Part shown: piece after piece, positions 1 to 8,444 of the stretch
Layout: the number at the start of each line of letters is the position of its first letter
Numbering within the stretch: position 1 is the first letter of the stretch
Assembly: GCF_051955275.1 (NCBI RefSeq)
Contig: NZ_JBQCGW010000123.1
Coordinates: 1 to 15,164, forward strand
DNA from: Pseudobacter sp051955275
GTDB lineage: Bacteria > Bacteroidota > Bacteroidia > Chitinophagales > Chitinophagaceae
Length of the DNA stretch: 15,164 bases
Reading direction: 5' to 3'
Made by a program: the position numbers and the translations under genes
Notes under the pieces: generated by a model
Told to the model about the DNA's origin: nothing
Seen by the model: the letters and a program-made list of their open reading frames with translations, nothing else
The model's database searches: none

Positions 1-1
1 C

Positions 2-826
2 AGCGAAAGCCAGGTGCAGGAAACACATCCACATGCAGAAGCCATCATCGATCCGCGCCATGCATTCAGTGGTAAAAAGGTGTTGATTGTGGAAGATAAC
101 GAAGTGAACCAGCGCGTACTTCAGCTAAACCTTCAGAAGTTCAACATTGAAGTTGCAATTGTGGGTGATGGAAGCGCAGCGGTGGAATACCTCAGCAAGA
201 ACAGGGATGTGGATCTCGTATTCATGGACCTGCACATGCCGGTGATGGATGGCCTTCAGGCTACCACCTGCATCCGGAAAGACCTCAAACTAACCATTCC
301 CGTTGTAATGCTCACCGCCGCCGCACAGAAAACAGAACAACAAAAAGGCTATGATGCCGGGGCCGATGCGTATATCACCAAACCCATTTCACAACAGGAA
401 CTGTTCGGCTGCCTGGAAAAATACCTCCTTGATCCCCAGCAACCACAACAGCTTATTGCAGCCGTAGACGAACAATCTTATTTCTCAGAATTCAATATCT
501 CTGAACTGCTGCAACTGGGCGATGCAGAAAGCATCCGCATGGTATACGAGCTTTTTGAAGCTACATTGCCACCGGGGCTTGCAAATTTAAGAGAGGCTGC
601 AATCAAAAAGGAGTGGAAAACCGTATATGAACAAGCACATAAACTGAAAAGCAGCCTGGCTGTGATCCAGGTAAAGGGAATGCTGGGAATAATGGGAACC
701 ATTGAATACAATGCTAAACAGGAAATTAATCTGCCATCGGTGCTGCCCATGATAGAAGAGGCATCTGAGTACATTACTGAAGTAATGCCAAAGATCAAGC
801 TAGCTATCGAGAGGGAAACAGCCTGA
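2..826 (+). CDS. Hybrid sensor histidine kinase, C-terminal part (receiver + Hpt domains), 5' truncated
   Basis: The frame is open from base 2 through the left edge (S-E-S-Q-V...), so this is probably the tail of a longer protein; the GTG at 14 is unlikely to be the true start. Numbering from that GTG, residues 21-139 are a response-regulator receiver domain with the VEDNEVNQ motif usual in hybrid kinases, acidic E27/D28, phospho-acceptor D72 (FMDLHMP), T101 and K123 (TKP). Residues about 155-268 form a helical Hpt domain with the phospho-histidine H209 in AHKLKSS. A kinase followed by REC and Hpt is a classic multistep phosphorelay design; the Hpt would pass phosphate to a separate receiver, and the next gene encodes one. 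The kinase core and sensor lie outside the window, so the signal is unknown. A free-standing REC-Hpt protein is the alternative. Confidence 0.88.
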   Translation, partial: SESQVQETHPHAEAIIDPRHAFSGKKVLIVEDNEVNQRVLQLNLQKFNIEVAIVGDGSAAVEYLSKNRDVDLVFMDLHMPVMDGLQATTCIRKDLKLTIPVVMLTAAAQKTEQQKGYDAGADAYITKPISQQELFGCLEKYLLDPQQPQQLIAAVDEQSYFSEFNISELLQLGDAESIRMVYELFEATLPPGLANLREAAIKKEWKTVYEQAHKLKSSLAVIQVKGMLGIMGTIEYNAKQEINLPSVLPMIEEASEYITEVMPKIKLAIERETA

Positions 827-861
827 TGAAACACCATATTTAGTACTTATATAACCGTAAC

Positions 862-1227
862 ATGAAGATTTTAGTAGCCGAAGATGAGCCTATTATGCTG
901 AAGACGATCGAGCTTCGTTTAAAAAAAGATGGTTATGATGTCACTGCCGTATCAGATGGCCGTGAAGCGCTCAAGCAGATCAGGGAAAATACCCCCGATC
1001 TCCTGATCACGGATATCATGATGCCCTACTCTTCCGGTCTTGAACTGGTAGGAGCAGTAAAGCAGGAACTGTCATCACCCATCCCGGTGATCATCCTCTC
1101 CGCCATGGGGCAGGAAGATGTTGTAGTTAAAGCTTTCAAGCTCGGTGCGGACGATTTTCTCAACAAGCCTTTCAGCCCAAATGAATTATCGCTCCGCGTG
1201 AAACGGCTCATCGGAAAAACTATGTAA
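862..1227 (+). CDS. Single-domain response regulator (CheY-like receiver)
   Basis: The 121-residue product is only a receiver domain. Visible hallmarks are E7/D8 for the metal, phospho-acceptor D51 in TDIMMP, S80 in the LSA switch position and K102 in NKPF. There is no DNA-binding or enzymatic output domain, so it probably acts by protein contact, either as a phosphate relay intermediate or by docking on a target. It starts 35 bp after the hybrid kinase gene on the same strand and is followed by a HEAT-repeat membrane protein and a glycosyltransferase. That makes it a good candidate for the partner of the upstream Hpt domain and for a post-translational controller of the downstream enzymes. 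The partner assignments are inferred from gene order. Confidence 0.93.
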   Translation: MKILVAEDEPIMLKTIELRLKKDGYDVTAVSDGREALKQIRENTPDLLITDIMMPYSSGLELVGAVKQELSSPIPVIILSAMGQEDVVVKAFKLGADDFLNKPFSPNELSLRVKRLIGKTM

Positions 1228-1403
1228 CAGATAACAGTCTGGCATAGTGATGGATTATTCTTTTCAGGTATACATGGTCAATCATCAAAATCGCAATCCT
1301 TATTAAAACCATAATTGCCGATATCTTATTATTCGCCCGGTTTATCCGGCCTGAGCAGCTCGTCTATTTTGGCACACTCTGCCTGATAGCCGCTGCCATC
1401 ACC

Positions 1404-2411
1404 ATGTTGTATTGCTTCTACTACAGCCACCGCAGAAATAAATTCCGTAATCAGAAAACCAGGATCAAAGAATTAATCGATCCTTTTATCAGCCATAGCA
1501 TCATGATGTCTATGGAAACGGAAGAAATCAGTGTCCGTTTCCCCGGTTTTGATGAACTGCAGCATCATTGTAAAAATGCTTTCAACCGGAAAGTGATCAT
1601 CAATGAACTGGTACTGGCAAGAAAAAACCTATCCGGTCAGGCCGCTGAGATCATCGAAAATCTCTACACATCCCTGCAACTTCATCTGGATTCAGAGCAT
1701 AAGCTCCATAGCTACAAATGGCATAAAAAAGCAAAAGGCATACAGGAGCTTTCCCTGATGAACCAACGCCAGTATTGGAAAAGTGTTTACAAACTAACCG
1801 GTAACTCCAATGAATATGTGCGGATGGAAGCACAGGCAGGCGTGGTTCGTATGCTGGGATTTATCGGTCTCCGTTTCCTGAACTCTGCCACCTACCAGAT
1901 CTCCGAATGGCAGCAGATCAACCTGCTCTACCTGCTGGAAGCCTTGCCTACAGGGGAGTTTCAGGGCATAGAAAGATGGCTTCATTCCAGTAATAAGTCG
2001 GTTGTGACCTTCGCACTCAAATTGACGAGCAATTTCAGAAGGTATGAGCAGCATGACCTGGTAGTGAAATGTCTGCAACGTCAGGAGCCCGAGATCCGCC
2101 TACAAGCCATTAAAACACTGGCAAATATTTATCGCGAAGACACGGCCGGCCATATCATAGAACAATACCAGCAGGAAACATGGCATAATAAACTGGAAGC
2201 ACTGCGTACCCTCGGAAGGATCGGCGCTGAAGATGTTGCGCCATTCCTGGCAGGAGAAACCAGTGATCCTGATCCGCAGATCAGGATAGAAGCTGCCCGC
2301 GCGCTGCTGCAAAGCACGGCCGCCGGTAGCCAGGTACTGCAACAGAAAGCCGTCACCGATGAGTCATGGAACACCATTCTGGCACAACTTGAAAATGAAA
2401 TGCGCGCATGA
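1404..2411 (+). CDS. HEAT-repeat protein, probably membrane-anchored (start uncertain)
   Basis: From the ATG at 1404 the product is 335 residues. The C-terminal third (about residues 200-310) shows repeated paired-helix units such as EPEIRLQAIKTLANI and DPQIRIEAARALLQ, typical of HEAT or PBS-lyase-type repeats that serve as protein-binding scaffolds. The first residues (MLYCFYYSHRRNK) look like the end of a transmembrane helix followed by a positive stop-transfer segment. The same frame is open upstream to 1251 and encodes more hydrophobic sequence, so the true start is probably upstream, but only ATT codons (1254, 1257) or CTG (1383) are available there. The stop overlaps the glycosyltransferase start as ATGA, suggesting coupled translation. 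A role as adaptor between the receiver protein and the membrane synthase is my inference. Confidence 0.8.
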   Translation: MLYCFYYSHRRNKFRNQKTRIKELIDPFISHSIMMSMETEEISVRFPGFDELQHHCKNAFNRKVIINELVLARKNLSGQAAEIIENLYTSLQLHLDSEHKLHSYKWHKKAKGIQELSLMNQRQYWKSVYKLTGNSNEYVRMEAQAGVVRMLGFIGLRFLNSATYQISEWQQINLLYLLEALPTGEFQGIERWLHSSNKSVVTFALKLTSNFRRYEQHDLVVKCLQRQEPEIRLQAIKTLANIYREDTAGHIIEQYQQETWHNKLEALRTLGRIGAEDVAPFLAGETSDPDPQIRIEAARALLQSTAAGSQVLQQKAVTDESWNTILAQLENEMRA

Positions 2412-3883
2412 GTTGGCAACAGATCATATTCGACATCCTCACCTACGGTATCCTCGGATACTCCGTTGTCCTGATATTTTTCTATTTATTCATCGGGATA
2501 TATTCCATTGGTGAAACCAGGAAATACCTGTACAAGAATAGTTTTACCGATTACTCACTACTGGCTGTTTCTGCTGAAACACCCGGCATTTCCATTATTG
2601 CGCCGGCGTATAATGAAAGCGCTACTATCGTTGAGAATGTCCGGTCATTATTATCCGTTTATTATTCCACGCTGGAACTGATCATTGTGAACGATGGCAG
2701 TAAAGACGATTCCCTGCAATTACTGATCGATGCTTACCAGCTGGAGCAGGTGCCGGTTTATATTCACGAGCAGATCCCTACCAAACCGGTTCGCGGCGTG
2801 TATAAAAGCAGGAACCCGGTTTTCAGCAAGCTGGTGGTAGTTGATAAAGTAAACGGTGGCAAGGCAGATGCCCTGAATGTGGGCGTCAACCTCTCTACGA
2901 AGCCCTATGTTGTTTGTATTGATGTGGATTGCATACTGGAAGAAGATGCCTTGCTGAAAATGATCAAACCCTTCCTGGAGTCTACCAACAAAAGAGTGAT
3001 TGCATCGGGTGGGGTAGTGCGCATCGCTAATTCCTGCGAGATCGAAAGCGGTAGGTTGGTGGAAGTGCATCTCCCCAAACAGTTCCTGCCACGCGTGCAG
3101 ACGCTGGAGTATATCCGCGCCTTTTTATTAGGCCGCATGGCCTGGAGCAGGCTCAACGGGCTGCTCCTGATATCCGGCGCCTTCGGCGCCTTCGACCGCG
3201 AAATAATGATCAAAGCAGGCGGTTACAATCACAACACCGTAGGGGAAGATATGGAGCTGGTAGTGCGTATGCGCCGCTACATGGAAGAACAGAAGATCCC
3301 TTACAAAGTCACCTATATCCCCGATCCGCTCTGCTGGACGGAAGCCCCCGCTTCCTTCAAGATCCTTGGCAGGCAGCGCAACCGCTGGACACGCGGCACC
3401 ATCGAAACACTCGGCTTCCATAAAAAGATCTTCTTCAACCCGCGGTACGGACTGCTTGGCATGCTGAGCTATCCTTACTGGTTCTTCTTCGAATTCCTGG
3501 CCCCCATCATCGAAGCATTCGGTATGGCAGTGTTCCTGGTATTAGCGGCACTGGGCCTGGTTGACTGGACCTTCTTCTTCGCCCTTCTGTACTTTATTGT
3601 AGCATTCGGATTTATGTATTCCGTATTCGCCATCTTCATGGAAGTGATCACCTACAATCAATATAAAAAGAAAAGCGAAGTATGGAGCCTCTTCACTACG
3701 GCAATGGTGGAACCCTTCTATTTCCACCCTTTTGTAGTGTGGTCTGCCATCATGGGAAATATCGATCTGGCCCGTAAGAAAAATGCCTGGGGAGAAATGA
3801 CCAGACAGGGCTTTGCTAAAGCCCCCACCAATACAAATGCAAATCCTGTAAATACAATTTCACAGAAACATGGCAATAGCTGA
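2408..3883 (+). CDS. Membrane glycosyltransferase, family 2 (processive polysaccharide synthase type)
   Basis: This 491-residue inner-membrane enzyme should transfer sugar from a nucleotide-sugar donor to a growing glycan. It has an N-terminal membrane helix (about 11-33), then a GT-A catalytic domain with PAYNE (66-70), NDGS (95-98), the metal-binding D172-V-D174, the general-base region GED (279-281) and the RQRNRW motif (322-327), which matches the Q/RxxRW signature of processive synthases such as PgaC, NodC and cellulose synthase. Several membrane helices follow (about 350-455). All key residues are present. The start overlaps the HEAT gene by 4 bp, and the end overlaps the LTA-synthase-like gene by 14 bp, so the three proteins are probably made in a fixed ratio. 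Sugar and linkage cannot be read from the sequence. Poly-GlcNAc-like polymer synthesis is plausible but unproven. Confidence 0.93.
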   Translation: MSWQQIIFDILTYGILGYSVVLIFFYLFIGIYSIGETRKYLYKNSFTDYSLLAVSAETPGISIIAPAYNESATIVENVRSLLSVYYSTLELIIVNDGSKDDSLQLLIDAYQLEQVPVYIHEQIPTKPVRGVYKSRNPVFSKLVVVDKVNGGKADALNVGVNLSTKPYVVCIDVDCILEEDALLKMIKPFLESTNKRVIASGGVVRIANSCEIESGRLVEVHLPKQFLPRVQTLEYIRAFLLGRMAWSRLNGLLLISGAFGAFDREIMIKAGGYNHNTVGEDMELVVRMRRYMEEQKIPYKVTYIPDPLCWTEAPASFKILGRQRNRWTRGTIETLGFHKKIFFNPRYGLLGMLSYPYWFFFEFLAPIIEAFGMAVFLVLAALGLVDWTFFFALLYFIVAFGFMYSVFAIFMEVITYNQYKKKSEVWSLFTTAMVEPFYFHPFVVWSAIMGNIDLARKKNAWGEMTRQGFAKAPTNTNANPVNTISQKHGNS

Positions 3884-5924
3884 TACTGCAATCACTACTG
3901 AAAATACAAGAGCAAACAAATTGGGTGCGATATTCAGCAGATTCGCCAGTTTCTCACTCAGCTGGCTGATCGTATTATTGGTGCTGCGTTTGCTGGAATG
4001 GTTATGGAATGGGTTCAGCCACCAGTTTCCGGGAGAATCACTTGTTTTCTTCGGCAGCATCCTGGCCGCAGACCTCATTTTCTTTTGTAAGGTGAACCTG
4101 GTGCTGCTGATTGTTTTCATACCCCTTGCCTGGTGGCGACTCAAAGCAGCTACCATCCTATTCAGAATTGTTGCGGTACTGGCAACTATCATTTACCTGA
4201 TGCTGATCCAGTATTTCAACAGTACACTTGTGCCGCTTGGCGCAGACCTGTATGGTTACAGCTGGAATGAGATCAAACTAACTGTGGGAGCTTCGGGTAA
4301 ACTGAATATCTGGACGGTGCTCTTAATGCTGCTACTTATCGCCGGAATTATATCAGCGCTTATATGGATCTCAAAAAAAATCATACCTGGCAGAGTTTCC
4401 ACTTTCGCAGTATGTCTCCTGATTGTGGTAACAGCCCTCCTGGCGCTCTCTTCCGCCTTTACCCCGCACCTCTTCAGCAACGAATACGAAAACAATCTCG
4501 CTGCCAATAAACTCGATTTTTTCCTGGATGCCTCTTACTCCCATTTCTTTCCTGAAGAACAGGAAACAGATATCTATGCCGATTCCTATATCGGCGACTA
4601 TGGAGATAATTCTGAAAATGCAAGTATCGCCACGTTCAATTATATCGATGAAAAGGATTATCCCTTCCTGCATGCAGACAGTACGGAAGATGTGCTCTCC
4701 CCTTTCCTTGTCAAATCAGCAAGTCCTCCCAACATCGTGATCCTGCTGGTGGAGGGGCTTGGCCGCGCATTCACCAATGAAGGCGCTTACCTGGGCAACT
4801 TCACTCCCTTCGTAGATTCCTTATCACAACACAGCCTTTACTGGGAGAACTGCCTGAGCGGCGGCGGCCGTACATTCGCGGTACTGCCAACGATATTGGG
4901 ATCGTTGCCTTTCGGCAAGAACGGGTTCAACGAACTTGGCAATAATATGCCGCAGCAATTATCGCTCATGAGCCTTGCAAAGAAAAATGGCTACCATACC
5001 GGTTTCTGGTATTGCGGCGATGCCAGTTTCGACAACATGGATATTTTCCTCAGAAAACAGAATATAGATCAGATCAGGGATAAAAAAACTTTCCCGGCGG
5101 GATATACGCAGCTGCCTTCCACTAATGGCTTCACCTGGGGTTATGGAGATAAGGAGTTATTCCGGTATTTCTATGCAGATCAGGCGCCACAAAACAGCAA
5201 GCCCTCATTACAGGTATTACTCACAGTAGCCACACATAGTCCCTTTCTCATCAATGAGCAAGCGCAATATAATCAGCGTGTAGAGCAAAGGATGAATGAG
5301 CTGCAACTCACAGATGCCCAGAAATCTGAGCGCAGGCAATACCTTCCGCAATTCGCTTCCATTTTATATGCAGATGATGCCCTTCAGGGATTCTTTGCCA
5401 AAGCGAAAGAGCAGCCTGGCTATAACAATACTATCTTCATCATCACCGGCGACCACCGGATGCCGGAGATACCGATGATCACTAAAATAGACAGGTACCA
5501 TGTGCCATTGATCGTCTACTCTCCGTTGCTTCAGCGTTCAGCCCGGTTCCAGTCTGTTTCCACGCACTTCGATATCGGCCCTTCCCTTTTGGCATATCTT
5601 AAGAATACCTATGCCCTACAGGCGCCATCCATGCAAAGTTGGATGGGCAGCGGCCTTGATACCGCCCGTAACTTCCGGAACATTCATGCCATTCCCCTTA
5701 TGCAGACCAAAACAGATCTTATAGATTTCGTCATGGGCCAGTACCATATCAACGGACAGGACGTATACATGCTGAACAATACATTGAATGAAGAACGCGT
5801 AACAGACGCACCGGTCATAGAGAGCATGAAAGGCGCATTCCAAAAATTCCAGCAGAAGAACCAGCAGTTTATTCAGGGCGCGAAATTGATTCCGGACACA
5901 CTTTTCAATGCCTGGAAGCCCTGA
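3870..5924 (+). CDS. LTA synthase family membrane transferase (alkaline-phosphatase fold)
   Basis: The 684-residue product has about five or six N-terminal membrane helices (between residues 28 and 200) and a large extracytoplasmic C-terminal domain of the sulfatase/alkaline-phosphatase superfamily. In that domain I see NIVILLVEG with the metal ligand E295, the nucleophile candidate T335 in GGGRT, H456 in VATHSPF and the D528-H529 pair in TGDHR. These correspond to the E, T, H and D-H positions of Gram-positive LtaS, which moves phosphoglycerol from phosphatidylglycerol. Gram-negative bacteria do not make lipoteichoic acid, so here it more likely adds phosphoglycerol, phosphoethanolamine or a similar group to a glycan, as the periplasmic enzymes OpgB and EptA do on theirs. 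The 14-bp overlap with the glycosyltransferase suggests its product is the acceptor. The substrate is inferred; the fold and catalytic set are seen. Confidence 0.88.
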   Translation: MAIADTAITTENTRANKLGAIFSRFASFSLSWLIVLLVLRLLEWLWNGFSHQFPGESLVFFGSILAADLIFFCKVNLVLLIVFIPLAWWRLKAATILFRIVAVLATIIYLMLIQYFNSTLVPLGADLYGYSWNEIKLTVGASGKLNIWTVLLMLLLIAGIISALIWISKKIIPGRVSTFAVCLLIVVTALLALSSAFTPHLFSNEYENNLAANKLDFFLDASYSHFFPEEQETDIYADSYIGDYGDNSENASIATFNYIDEKDYPFLHADSTEDVLSPFLVKSASPPNIVILLVEGLGRAFTNEGAYLGNFTPFVDSLSQHSLYWENCLSGGGRTFAVLPTILGSLPFGKNGFNELGNNMPQQLSLMSLAKKNGYHTGFWYCGDASFDNMDIFLRKQNIDQIRDKKTFPAGYTQLPSTNGFTWGYGDKELFRYFYADQAPQNSKPSLQVLLTVATHSPFLINEQAQYNQRVEQRMNELQLTDAQKSERRQYLPQFASILYADDALQGFFAKAKEQPGYNNTIFIITGDHRMPEIPMITKIDRYHVPLIVYSPLLQRSARFQSVSTHFDIGPSLLAYLKNTYALQAPSMQSWMGSGLDTARNFRNIHAIPLMQTKTDLIDFVMGQYHINGQDVYMLNNTLNEERVTDAPVIESMKGAFQKFQQKNQQFIQGAKLIPDTLFNAWKP

Positions 5925-5983
5925 AACTTACAAAAAATGTAGCAAATAATCAGGTAGAAGAAACCTGCAAGCTCTGCAACGTG

Positions 5984-7147
5984 TTAATTCCCGCGACGGT
6001 ACAAGTCATCTAAAATGGTTGTCATCATCGGCCGGTAATAATTCCAGAAAAAACTCTTCCTTTCCATCGGATCACTGGTATTATAAAAAAGAAACCTGAA
6101 AAGAGATACTCCCTTGAAATAAGAAGACCCCATGCTTACAGGATTATCACAGAAATCCGCCGAGAAGTAATAGAATTTATAATCCTTATCGATATGCTGT
6201 GTAACGGCCGGGAACATGGCCGGAAGGTTCTTTTCCTGTAGCAGCTTCAGCCCTTCTTCATTCGCATCTATTTTAAAATGCGCGATCACTTCATTTACCG
6301 TTGTGTCTGGCTGCATTACATCGAACCAGAAAGCATATTTCATGGTTTCAGGAAGGCTGTAGGTTTCTTGTCCTTTTTTACCGGTAATAATATGCGGAAG
6401 CGCCTCTTTGAGATGGGTATCTGCTTCCAGGATCACTATTTCATCGTGCTCACTTACAAAAGCAACGCCTCCTTTTTTAAAGGGCCATTTGTTGCTGTGT
6501 TGATTCAGATAGTTATTGATCAGCCAGTGCGGGAGTTCTTTATTTACAACTGTATCGAGTGATTCAAAATAACGTCCGATCCATCCGGTCCATTTTGTTT
6601 TGAACATATTCTCAAACTGAGCGCGGATCTCAGGTGAGGTGGGAGACCCGATGGTATTGAATTCCGTGATGATAAGTTTGTGCTTGTCTTTCATCTGCTG
6701 AAGCAGACTGATATCTTCTTTGCTCATGCCGCCATATACAATGCCCGAGCGTTCCGTTACATTTTTTCGGGTATACCATTCATTGCTGAATACGCCGTAG
6801 GTGTCTGTGAAATATACAGCTTTGGCATCGTTGCTGAGCTGATCGAGTTGCCGGGGAGTGAATCGTTCCAGTCCTTTCAGGCGGAAGTTGTCGCCATGAA
6901 GCGGGAAGAAACCGAAATAATCGTTGGTGATATGATAAGGTTTCTTACTGGTCTTGGTGTAGCGTTCCTGATTGAGCACCCAGGTGAGGGAAATATGTTC
7001 CTGTCCATTCCGGCTGACTTCGGTTTTGTCCACAATGGCGATCACCATCTTCTTTTTTGGAGTGCAAAGCCAGCCGATCCACATCCACAGTGGCAGTAGT
7101 AAGATCAGGGCTGCGATAATCAGTATGTTCCTGGTTCTTTTTTTCAA
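5984..7147 (-). CDS. Membrane-anchored protein of unknown function, co-transcribed with a YaiO-like porin
   Basis: I do not recognise this 387-residue family. The N-terminus is MKKR followed by a hydrophobic stretch (about 9-29) ending before TPKKK, which fits either an uncleaved signal anchor or a signal peptide; the rest is soluble and presumably periplasmic. The body alternates predicted strands and helices, with conspicuous stretches KAVYFTDTYGVF, SGIVYGGMS, IITEFNTIGSPTSPEIR and GWIGRYFESLD, followed by a C-terminal part with KFYYFSADFCDNP. The first half is vaguely like glutamine-amidotransferase-fold or glycoside-hydrolase accessory domains, but no catalytic set is clear. The only usable start is TTG at 7147, 12 bp after the stop of the TPR/beta-barrel gene; the frame is closed just upstream by that same stop. 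The gene ends 59 bp from the convergent polysaccharide operon, so a role in handling that polymer is plausible. Confidence 0.85.
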   Translation of the reverse strand: MKKRTRNILIIAALILLLPLWMWIGWLCTPKKKMVIAIVDKTEVSRNGQEHISLTWVLNQERYTKTSKKPYHITNDYFGFFPLHGDNFRLKGLERFTPRQLDQLSNDAKAVYFTDTYGVFSNEWYTRKNVTERSGIVYGGMSKEDISLLQQMKDKHKLIITEFNTIGSPTSPEIRAQFENMFKTKWTGWIGRYFESLDTVVNKELPHWLINNYLNQHSNKWPFKKGGVAFVSEHDEIVILEADTHLKEALPHIITGKKGQETYSLPETMKYAFWFDVMQPDTTVNEVIAHFKIDANEEGLKLLQEKNLPAMFPAVTQHIDKDYKFYYFSADFCDNPVSMGSSYFKGVSLFRFLFYNTSDPMERKSFFWNYYRPMMTTILDDLYRRGN

Positions 7148-7159
7148 GGGATTGATGAT

Positions 7160-8413
7160 TTAGAATCTACGCTGGTAACCGATCCCGGCTGTGATTTGGT
7201 TGTCTTTGGTCTTGGGCAGGTATTCCACGCGGGAATAGCCCAGGTTGATGAGGAATACGTTCAGCTTTTTATGGGTGAAGCGATATCCGCCGGAGATCCT
7301 GTGTGTAAGTAGCTTATAATTATTGTTGAGCTGAATGGCCAGTGTGCGGTCGTCAGGCGAAATGCCGTAGCCGACGGAAGCATGTAAAAAATCATCAGCT
7401 CCGCCGAGATAGTAACGCGTGGTGAAGGAGTAGGAATGCGAGATCCTGTCGTCATCCGGTGTTACATAAGCGCGTAGATTGAACCAGAAACTTTTGTAGT
7501 ACTTACCGATGGAGCCGGTGTAGATCCAGGTATCGTTGCCGAAGTTGAGGTAACGGAAGCCGAGATCTGCTTCAAAGCTTTTCGGCAGGTTGGCGTATAA
7601 AGAAAAACCTCCTCGGTATTTGGGAAACACGGCATCATCGGGTGAGTAACCGAAATTCACGTAGGCGTAGAAATTTTTTGCAATAGTAGGATAGGCGTCC
7701 GCTTCAAATTGCACACCATTTGTTTTGAAACGATTGGTGTAGTTCACACGGCCGATAACGGAGCCATATTTTGTCAGGCGGCTGTAATCCAGGCTGGTCA
7801 GGTGCCAGGGATCATCGAACTGTTTACCGAAATGCGTATAATCATAAGAGATACCGATCTTGTTGGAAGCGCTGAAATCGCGGATGCGGCCGGCCAACGC
7901 GCGGGCATCTGTATTTTTGGGGTCGATGACTAGCAGCGAGTCGGTGAGGCGCGCTGCGTACTTATATTCACGGGTAGCGGTGAGCAGTTTGGCTTTCTGC
8001 AGCATCAGGTCGGACGATTTGGGATGGTGCAGCAGTCCCGTTTCTGCGTAAGCCAGTCCATCTTTATAACGATTGGTGAAATAAGCGATACTGGCGGCAG
8101 CAATGGCGGCATCTTCATGCGATGGATTTTCGCGCAATGCCTGATCGAGGGTTATCCTGGCGCTGTCTTCTTTATCACTCCAGAAATATAGCCTGCCGAG
8201 AAATACACGGATATCGGTATACCCGGGACTTCCGGCCAGTGCCTGTTGACAGAGTGTAATGGCTTTGGGGTAATTCTTTTGCTGGAAGGCTGCATTGCGC
8301 GCCTGCACAAACAGTTCATCAGAAGAGATCTTCTCCTGGGCTGTCAGCGTTTGGGCATGCAGGATAGCGGCGGCTGCAAACAGAGCCGGTACGATTAGTT
8401 TTTTCAGGATCAT
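7160..8413 (-). CDS. TPR plus outer-membrane beta-barrel protein, YaiO-like
   Basis: The 417-residue product has a signal peptide (about 1-25, ending LTAQ). About four tetratricopeptide repeats follow (32-175), visible as units such as QKNYPKAITLCQQALAGSP and TREYKYAARLTDSLLVIDP. The rest (about 183-417) consists of alternating amphipathic strands rich in Y/F/G and ends in RRF, the aromatic C-terminus expected of outer-membrane barrels. This TPR-then-barrel layout is that of YaiO, and more loosely of the exporters PgaA and BcsC, which guide a polysaccharide from the periplasm through the outer membrane. The barrel here (about 235 residues) is smaller than those of PgaA or BcsC, so an export role needs proof. 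In E. coli yaiO lies near the family 2 glycosyltransferase gene yaiP; here the porin converges on a glycosyltransferase operon. Confidence 0.88.
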   Translation of the reverse strand: MILKKLIVPALFAAAAILHAQTLTAQEKISSDELFVQARNAAFQQKNYPKAITLCQQALAGSPGYTDIRVFLGRLYFWSDKEDSARITLDQALRENPSHEDAAIAAASIAYFTNRYKDGLAYAETGLLHHPKSSDLMLQKAKLLTATREYKYAARLTDSLLVIDPKNTDARALAGRIRDFSASNKIGISYDYTHFGKQFDDPWHLTSLDYSRLTKYGSVIGRVNYTNRFKTNGVQFEADAYPTIAKNFYAYVNFGYSPDDAVFPKYRGGFSLYANLPKSFEADLGFRYLNFGNDTWIYTGSIGKYYKSFWFNLRAYVTPDDDRISHSYSFTTRYYLGGADDFLHASVGYGISPDDRTLAIQLNNNYKLLTHRISGGYRFTHKKLNVFLINLGYSRVEYLPKTKDNQITAGIGYQRRF

Positions 8414-8444
8414 CGGAAATATCCGGTATTAATATATAAGGTAA

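Noticed and set aside
3176..3193. Tandem 9-bp repeat GGCGCCTTC
   Set aside because: It encodes Gly-Ala-Phe twice (residues 257-262) in a conserved part of the glycosyltransferase, so it is coding constraint rather than a repeat element.
5951..5967. CAGGT/ACCTG inverted repeat between the convergent genes, as a bidirectional terminator
   Set aside because: The stem is only 5 bp with a 7-nt loop and has no T-run on either side; I see no convincing terminator in this 59-bp gap.
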